64,000 bases of DNA from Bathymodiolus brooksi (Eukaryota; Mollusca; Bivalvia; Mytilida; Modiolidae), in NCBI GenBank assembly GCA_963680875.1, contig OY804576.1, positions 72,173,668-72,237,667 of the forward strand, in the 5' to 3' direction. The notes below the pieces were generated by a model. That model searched no databases and was not told the origin of the DNA. It worked only from the letters and a program-made list of their open reading frames with translations. Every line of letters starts with the position of its first letter. Positions within the stretch are counted from its first letter, which is position 1. The position numbers and the translations under genes were made by a program. Shown piece after piece: positions 41,734 to 52,559 of this stretch.

Positions 41734-41799
41734 GAAACTTATTACCTAACATAAACAATTCTTTGGTTATGTCAAAACCTATATATAAGTTCGTCAAAT

Positions 41800-42480
41800 A
41801 ATTCGACCGACCGTTAAAGGTGTCAATTTCATTGGTATTTCGGTGTACTCGATTACTTATTGTTTACTTATATAATTTTTTTTTTATTTATATCCAAGCG
41901 GTAGTTATGCTACTGAACAGGAAGGGAAATATAAACATGAAAAAAATCTAATTAAGTATTAATGAGTACACCTGGTGTCATTCAAATCTACATGTATATA
42001 TTCATATAGATATAATCTACACTGGCGTAACTTATGCTTTCAAAAGCGCATAAGCACACAGTCCGTTTCAAATGATCAAAGCAGTAATGTTTTCATATTT
42101 GTATTTAATTGCACATTTTCAATATGCACATTGCATACAATGCTCACAACTAATGTAAATAATGTATAATATTATGTTTTTGTTGTGTATCATTGTGTAT
42201 TTCCAATTTGATTTATCTTCCACTTTATTTTTTTGTATGTAATGTTGTATGTGCTGCTGACTTGATTATTGTACCAATTTATGAAGCCTATCGACTAATG
42301 TTTTCTACATGTTTCCCGTTTGAACGGTTTGATAATGGGTAATGCTATAGGTATGTATAGATTATCGATAGATCTTTTCTATATACGCGCTTACTCGTCA
42401 GTGTTCAAAAAGTGTAGAAAATATTTTCCTTTTCGTATTCTAAACTTTTATGTTCATTATATTAAAGTTATGTTATATGA
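41800..42480. other. no recognised feature
   Basis: AT-rich. Possibly part of the 5' region of LINE F towards 42480, but no ORF1 is visible. Confidence 0.35.
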
Positions 42481-42507
42481 TAGTCAAAGTAATTCAGTTT
42501 AAATATT

Positions 42508-42756
42508 TTGTATACGTTTATCCTACTGATACTATTAGACCTTGACAACGATGTCCACCCGAACCCTGGCCCTCGTGAACATGAATTTTCTGTTTTTCAT
42601 GTAAATGCTAGAAGTGTTCGTAATAAAATATTTTATATTGAAGACATATCATCTGAATCATCTGTTATTTGTATAACTGAAAATCACTTCGATAATAATG
42701 TTTCAAATTCTGATATGATTATTGACTCTTGTGATATCTTTAGGAAGGACCGGTGT
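42508..42756 (+). pseudogene. LINE F: 2A-like leader and start of APE endonuclease
   Basis: LLILLDLDNDVHPNPGPREH has DVHPNPGP at 42550-42573, close to the 2A consensus Asp-Val/Ile-Glu-x-Asn-Pro-Gly-Pro with His for Glu. It precedes the endonuclease, as reported for several CR1/L2-type LINEs. FSVFHVNARSVRNK and SSVICITENHFDNNV (catalytic Glu) follow. The frame enters the foldback element after IFRKDR. Confidence 0.78.
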
Positions 42757-43734
42757 TATAGAGCCATTTTCCCCATAGTCAGTTTTCCCTCCGGAAAAAT
42801 GGCTAGGAGGAAAATTACTATAGGAGCCTTATAGAGCCATTTTTTCCCCCATAGCCAGTTTTCCCCCACGGAAAAATGGCTATATAGTGGGATTCCCCCT
42901 TCCCCGGAAAAATGGCTATATAGTGGGATTCCCCCTCCCCCGGAAGAATGGCTATATAGTAGGATTTCACCCCGAAAGAATGACTACATAGTAGTCCCCC
43001 TCTGAAAATGGCTTGAATATTCAACTTAGTTGCTCTGTTAAATTTTACTACCACTTCCCAGTGCCACTGTTGGTCGACTATTAGTGTCGATGGGTTTACT
43101 AGCCAAGTAACTTGTACATGGATGATCCAAATGACTTTGAATGGGGTTTCCCAAAAGCAAAAAATAGGGCATCTAATGGGACATTACATGATACCCCACC
43201 ACGTTTCGCATATTTTCAGTCTTGAAACGGCCATAACTTTTGAACCAATTACCGGTATCGATCAGACTGAAATTTGAACTTGATCTGTATTTTATGGTAC
43301 TAAACAAATGTAGAAAGTTTGAAGAACATCCTTCAACCCGTTCTAAAGTTATCATCTGGTTGTGTACTTGGACAAAATTTGACGGGTTATGCATTAAAAT
43401 GTACCCTGTACCCGAATATATGCAATAAGTCCCCTGAGAACTATGCCCAAATCTATGCAGTTAGGAAATTAGTACCTAAATGTGCATATTTGTCACGGAC
43501 TGAAATAAGATTAACTAGAGTGACAATAGTATGTTAGACTTTGCCTTTGGTTTTTGAAAGACGAAATTAAAACGCGAAATTGTGAAAGCGAAAACGCACA
43601 TTCAAAAAAGCAAAAATTCGAAATTGCGACAGCGAAGAGGCGAAATCGAAATCATTTCTCCATTTTGCGTTTCAACCTTTTCAGGTTTTCGGCTCTCGCT
43701 TATTCGCGTCTTTTCTTTTGCATCTTCGCAAGCA

Positions 43735-43960
43735 GGAAGGTGGCCGAGTGGTCAAGGCGCTGGACATTAAATCCACGATGTCGATACCGTTGTGGGTTCG
43801 ATCCTCATGTGTGTCAAGGTTTCAAGGCACCTTCCCTAGCTCAGGGTTTCTCCGATTTTCCAGTTTGGAATATCGGGCTCCCCCCAAGACTGGTGACCTT
43901 GCGAGAACCCCATATCTGTAAAACGGTCGTTCATTTCGCCGTCGGAAAACTTGCCTTTAA
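43735..43960 (+). repeat. SINE with tRNA-Ser/Leu-like head
   Basis: GGTGGCCGAGTGGTCAAGGC is a classical class II tRNA A-box region. GGGTTCGATCC near 43794-43804 is the B box. The loop between (CATTAAA) and the poor acceptor pairing argue for a SINE head rather than a working tRNA. The body continues with CTTCCCTAGCTCAGGGTTTC. Confidence 0.6.
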
Positions 43961-44029
43961 GTTTACCATCCCTTCACATTCGCGTTTTGAGTTCGACCTA
44001 CGATTAGGCTAGGTTTAAGGTAAGGTTTA

Positions 44030-44170
44030 AAATTAGGATTAAGTTAAGGCCTAGGTTTAGGGATAGTGTTGAACCGAGGGATTCGGTGAGGATTAGGACT
44101 AAGGGTAGGGTAAGGTTTAGCCTAGAGTTGGCATACATTAAAGGTCTTCGTTGGGTAAGTTTACGTTGAA
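44030..44170 (+). repeat. degenerate TTAGG-rich stretch
   Basis: Many AGGTTTAGG / AGGATTAGG / TAGGGTAAGG motifs without a regular period, inside the foldback element. Confidence 0.5.
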
Positions 44171-44369
44171 GTCAGGGTTATGTTAAGACGAGGGGGAAAA
44201 TTGACTATTTAGCCATTTTTCCGGGGGAAATTCTACTATATAGCCACTTTTCACCCTGTCGAAAACAGGGGAGGGGGGGGAAATGGCTATGTTCAATGAT
44301 ATAGTCATTTTTTCGGTTGGGGGGGGGGGGAACTACTATAGGGCACCATAGCTGTTTTGGGGTTTTTTT

Positions 44370-45680
44370 ATGAATAAAATAAACGTTACTAGAAATGTAT
44401 GGTCATATAAAAATGTAGATATCATATCGTTAAATAAAGAAATTAATGAATACGATTGGGAAATATTCTTGAATTCATCCATAAATGTAGATGATATGTC
44501 TGAAAGATTCACACACAAATATCTTGAGATGATGAGAAAACACATACACGAACTTGTCGACTCTATCGCGAAAACAGATTGAAAGGTTTGTTGGTCTCTG
44601 ATTAAAAAACTTACGAAGGGAAGCAATAATAATATTATATACCACCCCTTTTTGATAATAACTTAAACGATTTGGTATACAATGATAAAGAAAAAGCGAA
44701 TCTCTTAATCGAATATTTTTGTTCAATTTCTTCTGTTGATGATACTGATCTTAATACCCCATTTGTTACTCCAAGAACTAACTCATTTTTGTCAGATTTT
44801 ATAATAACTGAGCAAGATATCAAAGATACTCTAAAATCATTGAAAATAGGCAACGCTTGTTGCAACGACATATTAATTAGCCATCAAATGTTGAAAGGCA
44901 CTGCAGATTCTGTTTACAAACCTTTATTGATCTTATTTAATTATTTTCCTTAAATCTGGCAAGTTTTCAACACAATGGAAACTTGCTAGAGTCATGGCTT
45001 CTTTTTAAAAAGATGATAAATTAATAACATATTTATAATTATATATTGGAACACTCATTGTTATATGCCTATCAGTCTGGGTTTCTCAAGGGCCATTCTA
45101 CTGTTTACCAGCTTTTGGAAATTTATCATAATGTTTGCCAAAATCTAGATAAAAAGTTATCTACTATTATAATTTGTTGTGACCTATCAAAAGCCTTTGA
45201 TAGAATCTGGCATGTAGGCTTTATACAAAAGCTGCGATCTTACGGAATATCTGGTAAGGTTTTGGACTGGGTCAAGGACTACATCAGCAACAGACAGCAA
45301 GTTGTTTTTATAAACAATGAAACTTCAAATTATGGCGATATCAAGGCAGGAGTTCCCAAGGTTTCAGTTTTGGATCCCCTACTATTTAGGTTATATGTAA
45401 ATGATATTACAGACAATCTGCATAATTTAGCACTTTCGTTTGCAGATGACACCTTTATACAATAGAAACTGATATTAATAATGACTTAATTAACTTAATA
45501 AATGAATGGGCACACATATGGCTTGTCGATTTTAATCCAAAGAAGACCAAGGCACTGGTAATTACAAATGCTACACCACCAGAAATTAATATCGAATTCA
45601 GTGGTGAAAACGTTGAAATGATTAATAATCATAAACATGTAGGTGTCACACTATCGTCAGATGGAAACTGGACAACACAT
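44370..45680 (+). pseudogene. LINE F: linker and reverse transcriptase
   Basis: NVWSYKNVDIISLNKEINEY and DWEIFLNSSINVDDMSERFT are the linker after the endonuclease. DTLKSLKIGNACCNDILISH is the N-terminal RT block. In 45046-45465: YAYQSGFLKGHSTVYQLLEI, IICCDLSKAFDRIWHVGFI (motif A, catalytic Asp), AGVPKVSVLDPLLFRLYVND (motif B, Gln changed to Lys) and LALSFADDTF (motif C FADD). Frame breaks occur near 44582, 44953 and 45465. Confidence 0.88.
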
Positions 45681-45761
45681 ATAGATAATATTACAACGTC
45701 TGCTTGAAAACAGGTTTATGTACTATAAAAGAAACTAAAATTTACCCTTTCCAAAAAAGGC

Positions 45762-46419
45762 TTGTCTAATATTTATATAACTTTTATCAGACCGCTTTTG
45801 GAATATGCATGCGAATTGTGGGATGGGTGTTTTGAATATGATTCAGAAAAAATAGAAAAAATACAACTAGAAGCTGCAAGAATAGTAACAGGACTAACGA
45901 AATTTTCAAGTTTGGAAGTAGTATATTTTGAAACAGGCTGGGAAACGTAAATTAGCAACTTATTATAAAATGCATAATAAATCATGTCCTCGATATCTAA
46001 GTGAATGCCTACCTCCAGTTTCATCTGACGTCAGTGGATACAACCTTAGAAATAATGAAAATTATGTACTCCCCAGATGTAGATTACGAATAAGTGAAAA
46101 ATCCTTTATACCATCCACTGTCCGAATTTGGAATGATCTTAGTCCAACTATAAGAAATTTACAAACTATTTCACAATTTAGATTAAAAATAAAAGGTGAA
46201 CAATTTAGACTACCGGTATACTATGGTGAAGGATCTAGAAAATTGAACATATTGCATACAAGGTTACGACATCAATGTAGTTCTTTAAAAGCTGATCTAA
46301 CTAAAATTCATGTAGTGGACGATCCAAAATGTTCCTGTGGTTCGCCTATTGAAGATGCCATTCATTTCCTTTTAGAATGTCAATTATATGATAACCAAAC
46401 TTATATCGTTATTCAATGA
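45762..46419 (+). pseudogene. LINE F: C-terminal region with Cys/His motif
   Basis: IRPLLEYACELWDGCFEYDS and EKIQLEAARIVTGLTKFSSL, then (one frame on) LATYYKMHNKSCPRYLSECL, GYNLRNNENYVLPRCRLRIS, FIPSTVRIWNDLSPTIRNLQ and CSCGSPIEDAIHFLLECQLY before the stop at 46417. The last is the C-x-C...H...C element of many CR1/jockey-type ORF2 proteins. A single frameshift near 45940 separates the two frames. Confidence 0.85.
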
Positions 46420-46608
46420 TTTAATTAATATGAATATTTAGATTAATATTGAAACACTATTGTTTGGAAATGATACATATACTGATCATACTAATTCTTT
46501 TTATTAAGCAGACAAAACGATTTTGTACTCCAAGTTAGCAGCTATAATAGAGTTTTGTTATATATATATATATTTTTTTGGTGATTAGTTAATTACTTTT
46601 AGTTACAT

Positions 46609-48067
46609 ATATACTAGTCAACAAAAGAAACGATACAAGGGTTTGATGCTCAATATTTTTTACATAGAGAAAAAAAATCGACAAATATCGTATAATTTAG
46701 ATTCATATGGCCAAAACAAATAAGGCAATATCACCAAAATTTCTCAACATCATTATCAGAACAAATCATGGACAGACAGAAATTGTCATATAGTATGGAG
46801 GTTTGCGGAGTTCAGTAACATGTGTGACCACCTCTTGCAGCAATCACAGCTTCGCATCTCCGACGCATAGATCCAATCGATCGTTGGATAAAGACTTGTG
46901 TGTTACACAGCTCCTGTAGTGTTTCCGTTGGATTTTGACGGTGGCGAACACGTCTACCGAGTTCATCCCATAAATGTTCAATTGGTGACAGACCAGGTGA
47001 TAATGCCGGCCAGGCAAGATGTGATTCTGGTTCAGAAAGTCTTGACAAACACGAGCCACGTGACATCCTGCATTGTTATTTTGAAAAATGTGATCAAAGT
47101 TTCGCTGTTGCAGTAAGGTCAGAACGATAGGATCAAGAATATCGTCTCTGTAATTTACAACATTCAATGTTCCTTGAACAATTTTGAGCTGACAAATTCC
47201 AGCCCAGACCATAACACTTCCGCCTCCAAAGCGGTCGGACTCATACACACACACATCCGTAAAATGTTCCCCACGCATGCGGTACACACGATAACGTCCA
47301 TCGCTAAAACGAAGTGAAAATCGGGATTCATCACTAAAAAGGATGTGTTGCTAGGTGTGAAGCCTCCAACGACAGTGTGTACGAGCCCAAGCTAGTCTCG
47401 CGGTCATATGGCGTTGCTTAAGGGTTGGTCCTATCACCGGAGTCCAGATTCACGTAGTCTTCTGCGAACAGTCTGACCCGAAATTTGGACGTTTGCTAGA
47501 CCAGGTGTTCTACAGGCAGTGTCCTCAGCCGTTATCATACGGTTCCGGAGGTGAATAAGGCGTAAATGTGTGTCTTGACGTTGTGACGTCATACGCGGCC
47601 TGCTGTTACGTGATCTGTCATTCGTCCTACCTGTTTGTCGAAGACGAATCATTAGCCTTGAAATAGTTATTCTATACACGTTAAAGCGGTCTGCAACGGC
47701 CTGGTGAGTCATTCCAGCCTGAACCATACCTACCGCTCGCTCACGGTCATTTTAAGGAACCGTGGCATCGACGTTCTTGTGAACATTCTAATTTTCAGAA
47801 TGGCAAATTGTTTATTTTATTTTACAACACATTTAATGACCGCAGGTGATTTAAATGCCTAATTCGATCATCGCAAACTCGATCATAGGACGGAAAATTG
47901 ACTTTCCGGAATTTTTCCATAACGGAACAGGATGTTATTGTTTGTTTTGCGACGATAAACACGTTTCACGCAAACATTGACGTAAATGATAATAAAAAAT
48001 TGTTTTGGTTTTAACCTAAAATATATTTCAAGAAAATCTTTCTATCGTTTTTTTGTTGTCTAGTATA
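46609..48067 (-). mobile_element. Tc1/mariner element (about 1.46 kb), dead
   Basis: Terminal inverted repeats: TACTAGTCAACAAAAGAAAC at the left (46610) and, reversed, TACTAGACAACAAAAAAACG at the right (to about 48066). They are set in a TATATA context that fits TA target duplication. The uninterrupted site is visible at 40905-40925. The minus-strand transposase is frameshifted. Confidence 0.9.
46812..47727 (-). pseudogene. Tc1/mariner transposase, frameshifted
   Basis: Frame 47727-47434 is the N-terminal DNA-binding part: VQAGMTHQAVADRFNVYRIT and SRLMIRLRQTGRTNDRSRNS, a helix-turn-helix. The catalytic half is in pieces. FSDESRFSLRFSDGRYRVYR near 47330-47270 holds the first Asp. RFGGGSVMVWAGI and FDHIFQNNNAGCHVARVCQD follow (47287-46844; the second Asp, usually in a DNA-x-x-H motif, reads Asn). 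LSPGLSPIEHLWDELGRRVR (47066-46812) has the third acidic residue region. At least three frame breaks and the Asp-to-Asn change abolish cut-and-paste activity. Length is about that of the family if joined. Confidence 0.9.
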
Positions 48068-48400
48068 TAATATTATGACTTCCAAGTATGTGGATGTTAT
48101 CAAATACAAAGTGAGGAAAACATTTCAGGTATTGAAGAAACCAAAGGCACTATCGTTTCTTTTTTTTACTACACATTTTTTTTATATATTGCGATAACAA
48201 CATTAGAATTATTTTAGGTGAAACATTTTCACTTCATTCAATATCCACCACTACCTTCCCCCATGGGTAATAAAAATGGGAAGGAAATAGTTTTTCTTTT
48301 TAATTCTGACAATCAAAGCATCAATTCGTAGATCCATCCACGGGGTGGGTGGGTTCGAGGTTTGGCCCTATTACATAACCACATCTTTACCCGATGTATT
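48064..48400 (+). repeat. right flank of the Tc1 insertion, repeat copy
   Basis: Continues the repeat of 40910-41230 after the Tc1 element: GTGAGGAAAACATTTCAGGT, GAAACCAAAGGCACTATC, CATGGGTAATAAAAATGGGA, with an extra 60 bp near 48320-48380. Noncoding. Confidence 0.8.
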
Positions 48401-48487
48401 GTTAAAAAACTTGGTCTGGACATGGATATCAAGCAATAAATTCATGGTATGTCACTAAAAATTCCAATATGCTATGTCTATATGATC

Positions 48488-48768
48488 GTGAAACCCAGGG
48501 GCGTATCTACGGAAAATAGCGCCTATGGCAAGCACTAAAATTGCGTTTTACATTTAATATTTAATAATAATTTCTCCAGGTATTCATGTCTATGTGTATT
48601 ACATGGTTTTTTTCAATATTATTTCAAGAACATTATTTAAAAAATCTGTTTTAGGACGTTCCCATATGGGAACATTACGCGCTAAAACCTCTCAGTGGCG
48701 CCCCCTACAAGTGGTTCACAGGGCACGTGCCCTACCTGCCATACCCTAGATACGCCACTGGTGAAACC
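48488..48768. mobile_element. hAT-type MITE with 8-bp target duplication
   Basis: The element is 48496-48760 (265 bp). Its termini are CAGGGGCGTATCTACGG (left) and CAGTGGCGTATCTAGGG (right, reverse complement). GTGAAACC is duplicated exactly at 48488-48495 and 48761-48768. Eight-base duplications and CAG-type ends are hAT features. No coding capacity. Confidence 0.88.
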
Positions 48769-48785
48769 CATATTATTTACCATTA

Positions 48786-48965
48786 TGGAGCAAGATCTGT
48801 TTGCCATACCGGAGCACCTGTGATTACCCCCGGTTTTTCGTGCGGTTCGTATTGTTGATTCTTTAGTTTTCTGTGTAGTGTTTTGTCGCCATTGCTTGTC
48901 ATTTTTTTTCCTTTTACCGTAGCATTGTCTGCCTTTCGATTTGAAGCTTTATGATTATCCCCTTT
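48786..48965 (+). repeat. Penelope-like 3'-UTR fragment
   Basis: CATACCGGAGCACCTGTGAT and CCCCGGTTTTTCGTGCGGTT resemble the 3' region after the Penelope-like RT at 31780. The middle part is the reverse of 32455-32640. No RT is attached. 48970-49535 has nothing recognisable. Confidence 0.5.
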
Positions 48966-49535
48966 TGATGTGTTTGAAGTATTCTTACAAGATAGAAACA
49001 TTCAGTCTTGGGCCACTTTTCGCCATCATGAAACACAAAATTCAGATAAATAGCAAAAACGTATACTTACTCTGTACGATAACACAAACCCGAACTTTTT
49101 ACTTCATAAAAAGAAATCCATATCAAAATTATTCTGATAAAAATCATTTTGTATCTAAGCGTATACAAAACAGGAAAAATTATTTAAAAAACTTAATATG
49201 TATACGTTTGTCATACACATTAGTCAAGTTTAACTTCCCGTAAAAGACACTCAGGCATTAATTGGTGTGTGATGAGGAAATGTGGAAAAAAACTGGTAGA
49301 CTCGTATCTCGTATAGTTGTAGGCATGGGAAACTGTGCAGAATAAGCTTTCTGTGTTACATTGTACCAGTATTTTCCTGTCTGCATCAAGGGTACCCATC
49401 ATATCCAGGAGAGTTCAGTTTAATCTATCGCATATCCATTGCTCATGGGATGATAGATGGTTGTGCTAGACTTATAAAAGTCATCCTTGTCAAGCTGCAT
49501 ATAACTCATTGAATATCGTCGACTTGAAATTGACG

Positions 49536-49862
49536 TATTATGGTATACCAATGTCCGACTGTCCGTCCGTCTGTCCGCTTTATGGTGAAATTTCGAATTT
49601 TCATTCCAGAGTTATGGGACTTTATTCATCAAATTGTACGTGATTTTAAGGCAATGTTTCGTATGTCGCGCTGTAAATTGAGAACCACTTTGTCAATTCA
49701 CTTCAAACTTCGCATATTTATTAGAATTGATAGTCGTATGGTCTGTATACTTTTTGGTGAAATTTCAATTTTTCATTCCAGAGTTATGGGACTTTATTCA
49801 TCAAATTGTAGGCGATTTTTCGTATGTCGCGCTGTAAATTGAGAACTCCTTCGCCAATGATT
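49536..49862 (+). repeat. 177-bp tandem duplication in a dispersed repeat
   Basis: TTCCAGAGTTATGGGACTTT...CATCAAATTGTA and TTTCGTATGTCGCGCTGTAA occur twice, with starts about 177 bp apart (49582 and 49758). A third, decayed piece lies at 50547-50585. The head CCGTCCGTCTGTCC is of the type seen, reversed, at 53370-53395. Confidence 0.8.
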
Positions 49863-50020
49863 GATCAGTTCAAGTACAAGCAAATAATAACAGACAAGAC
49901 AAATGATTATAACTCAACCATTGATCTGATATTTACAAATGTAAATAGCAACTTTCAATCCGGGACCCTTGAAACTTATTATTCTGATCATAAGATTATT
50001 TGGATAAGTTTGCATTAGAC
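49863..50020 (+). pseudogene. LINE endonuclease C-terminal fragment
   Basis: QIITDKTNDYNSTIDLIFTN and SGTLETYYSDHKIIWISLH. The Ser-Thr-Ile-Asp-Leu-Ile-Phe and Ser-Asp-His blocks are the last catalytic motifs of an APE-type LINE endonuclease. Two weaker echoes follow: YISTIDM near 50245 and NDYYSTIDGIS near 50372. Confidence 0.65.
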
Positions 50021-50424
50021 TACTTAAAAATCTAGTAATATATTCTGAAAAACATTTATTGTCATATCAATTACAGTGCTAAAAGAATATATTAACCTAC
50101 ACAGAGATTCATACTCTTCATACTCAGCAAGTGGAAAATCATTGTATAAATTCTTTTGTAAAGCTAATGATAATAAATGAATCAACGATTAATGGGACAT
50201 TGAAATTATAAACAAATAATGAATGAGCGGACAAATAGTTACATTTCAACAATTGATATGAGACTCGCATATAGACAGCAATTTCCAACCTGCAACACTT
50301 TACCTTAAGTTTATTTAGATCAGTTTGTACAAGACTTGTTCCTCAATAAAATGACAACTGAGTGGAGAAATGATTACTACTCAACGATTGATGGCATATC
50401 CTGACCATTAGATTATTTGGATTT

Positions 50425-51275
50425 GTTTGCAATATATGTGTATAGTTGTTTTTTTGTCAATACAAAGGGTATGTAAAACTATTATAGTGTTTTATTTCAA
50501 CATAAATATTGTATAAATGTTCCAATTCATGTTTTTGGTGCAGCTGTTGGTGAAATTTAGATTTTTCATTCAAGAGTTATGGGAAAGAAAGTCTTTACAA
50601 ATATTGTATGAATGTTGACGACGGGCGTATCATGCGCTCTTGGCGCAGTTGTTTATTTGTTTGTTTGGTTCCTTGTGGGTATAGCCTTGGTAAATCTGAT
50701 GGAATGATATGTGATAACCAGGATGATCTGTTGTGCCCGTTTTAAGTGCATGCTCAAAAGTAAGATAATCCATACACTCCAGCTGTAGAGGTGATCTTCT
50801 CCCAGTTGTGATATATTGGGTTTGATATTTTTATTTTGATAGTTAAACTTAATTTTTTTAATATTTAAATACAATTAACATGAATATTTTGGGGTTATAA
50901 TTTTCGCAAAATTGGAATGTGTATCTAATTACTTCCAGATGTTATTTACAAATCTTTTGTCAAATACAACTTTCACATGATAAGATTTATTGGTATATAT
51001 GACTTTATCTGATATATGTATTTATACATTTTTACACATGCAAGTGACATCTTTATATTTATATAACAGTTCCGTGTAAACATGTTGGCATCTGTGAAAT
51101 AGAATACATGTATGATATTAGGAGTCTAAGAGTAGAAAGAAGAGTGTGTGAATGCAACTTGGAAGTGAGACATGTTTTGACCATCATCACTGTAACATCT
51201 ATTAAAATAATTTGGATAATAAAATTAAAGGCTCTCGTATAAATTAGAACATTACATGGTGTAAGAATTAGATTA
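50425..51275. other. no recognised feature
   Basis: AT-rich. Only a short repeat of the 49582 unit near 50547 was seen. The minus frames here have no recognisable content. Confidence 0.4.
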
Positions 51276-51284
51276 TTGCACAAC

Positions 51285-51505
51285 GTTGACTAGTGGTGCT
51301 CTTTGGTTTGGGAGAGTCTTTCTTCGTTTATATCTCCTAAAATTCTCCATGATGAAACACCTGAATATCTTTCAAATGAAATTCTTCTACATGCTAACCA
51401 TCACTCTAGTTATAATTTGAGATGTAACAGAGTATTTCAGCCTCCACTCTGTATTACCACTTCATATAAATGTAGTTTTTCCCTAATGTATTTAGAGAGA
51501 AAAAA
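51285..51505 (+). pseudogene. possible LINE ORF2 C-terminal fragment
   Basis: PKILHDETPEYLSNEILLHA and SSYNLRCNRVFQPPLCITT resemble the 'P.YL....YnLR......p....T' region that follows the RT in CR1/jockey-like LINEs (compare LINE F, CPRYLSECL...GYNLRNNENY). Short and without other blocks, so uncertain. Confidence 0.4.
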
Positions 51506-51853
51506 ACTCCTTTTGGATTGTCCAAAAGGGAAATAAAATTTTCAAAATATTGACAAAGAAAACAATGTGTACATTGAAGAAAATAATATAAATACATGTA
51601 TATACAAATGTATATAAACATAACTTTTCCACCTGTACCTCAAACTCTATGCTGGTCTGGCGAATTGACATGCCAACTCTGACTGCCTCCAAAGCCTTGG
51701 TCGTGTTCTCATAATCATACTGAGAGAAAATGTTTTTACCACCTCTAGACATCTAAATAATTGGATAAGGATTGAAATAGGAAAGAGGGAAGAAAAAGAT
51801 GGTTTAACACACACACACACACATGAGAGTGAGAGAATAATAGGTTCTTGCAT

Positions 51854-51996
51854 ACGTTCTTGGGAAAGACCGGGTGATCTTCCACGAGTGATAGAAATGT
51901 TATGTCTTTTCGCGAGTGGAGCAGAGCGAAACGAGCGAAAAGACACAACAATTTCTATCACGAGAGGAAGATCACCCGGGCTTTCCCAACAACGCA
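51854..51996. repeat. long imperfect hairpin (about 65-bp arms)
   Basis: Left arm TTCTTGGGAAAGACCGGGTG, ATCTTCCACGAGTGATAGAA, ATGTTATGTCTTTTCGCG. The right arm is its reverse complement (CGAGCGAAAAGACACAACAA, TTTCTATCACGAGAGGAAGA, TCACCCGGGCTTTCCCAACA), with a short loop. An (AC)n run lies just left at 51808-51823. The minus frames across it are artefacts. Confidence 0.88.
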
Positions 51997-52559
51997 TGTA
52001 AGTACCTATTTCTTCCGTAAACCAACAACTTTCACTATCGCGAACTCCTAGCGACGCCCGCCATTGATCAGTAACTAATTTGCATAAATTATCAGATCAA
52101 TATCGTTGAGCGTTATGAAATACACATCACATAAAATTGACTTTTGTGACACCGACTAATAAACTAAGTAGCTTTCTACTGATATTTGAGCTTTTCTCAC
52201 TAATATTATATTGAAAGTACAGTATTTCCATACATGAAATATGACGTGACACATATTTTGACGTCATTGAAGAATGACGTCAAAGGTACGGAAAATGACA
52301 TCTAGAAATACAAAAAAATGAAAATAAAAGACACAAATATATTTACCAATGGTTAAATCCGTAATATATCTGTTATTCAGCTATCAGACAGGGTATATAA
52401 TGTGACATTCCCGACTTAGGGTATATATTTAAACGATTTTTTTTCTTGTTAGAGGCGTTTTGATTGGATGTCACAACGAGTAAAGACGAGTGCACGTGGA
52501 CTCGTCTTACCTCGGTCGTCTTCACCCGAAAACGGCCATTTACGGAAGGAGGGTTCTTG

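Larger units (their letters stand above)
42757..44348. mobile_element. foldback-type element with repetitive inverted arms
   Basis: Left arm (about 42757-43015): units of GGAAAAATGGCTATATAGTG plus GGATTCCCCC, repeated four or more times. Right arm (about 44195-44348): the same units in reverse (TAGCCATTTTTCCGGGGGAA, TTCTACTATATAGCCACTTT). The core holds unrelated pieces: a purine-rich then pyrimidine-rich stretch (43554-43735) and a tRNA-like SINE head (43735-43830). No transposase is present, so it is non-autonomous. Exact ends and a target duplication were not resolved. The frames within it are not genes. Confidence 0.75.
42490..46580 (+). mobile_element. LINE F, ORF2-only copy split by a foldback element
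   Basis: A plus-strand CR1/jockey-like LINE: 2A-like leader and endonuclease start (42508-42750), RT and linker (44370-45680), C-terminal region (45762-46419), and a 3' end in (TA)n plus a T run (46558-46578). The middle of the endonuclease is missing at the foldback insertion (about 42757-44348). ORF1 is not found. Confidence 0.85.

Noticed and set aside
43735..43830. Functional tRNA gene (Ser/Leu type)
   Set aside because: The acceptor ends do not pair convincingly, the loop would read a stop codon, and the sequence continues as a SINE body.
43554..44012. 152-residue plus-strand protein
   Set aside because: It runs across a purine-rich repeat and a tRNA-like SINE head.
44030..44170. Telomere-like TTAGG repeats
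   Set aside because: No regular period and only loosely similar motifs; located inside a foldback element.
51492..51997. Minus-strand frames over the hairpin
   Set aside because: They are created by inverted-repeat sequence and microsatellite; composition is not protein-like.
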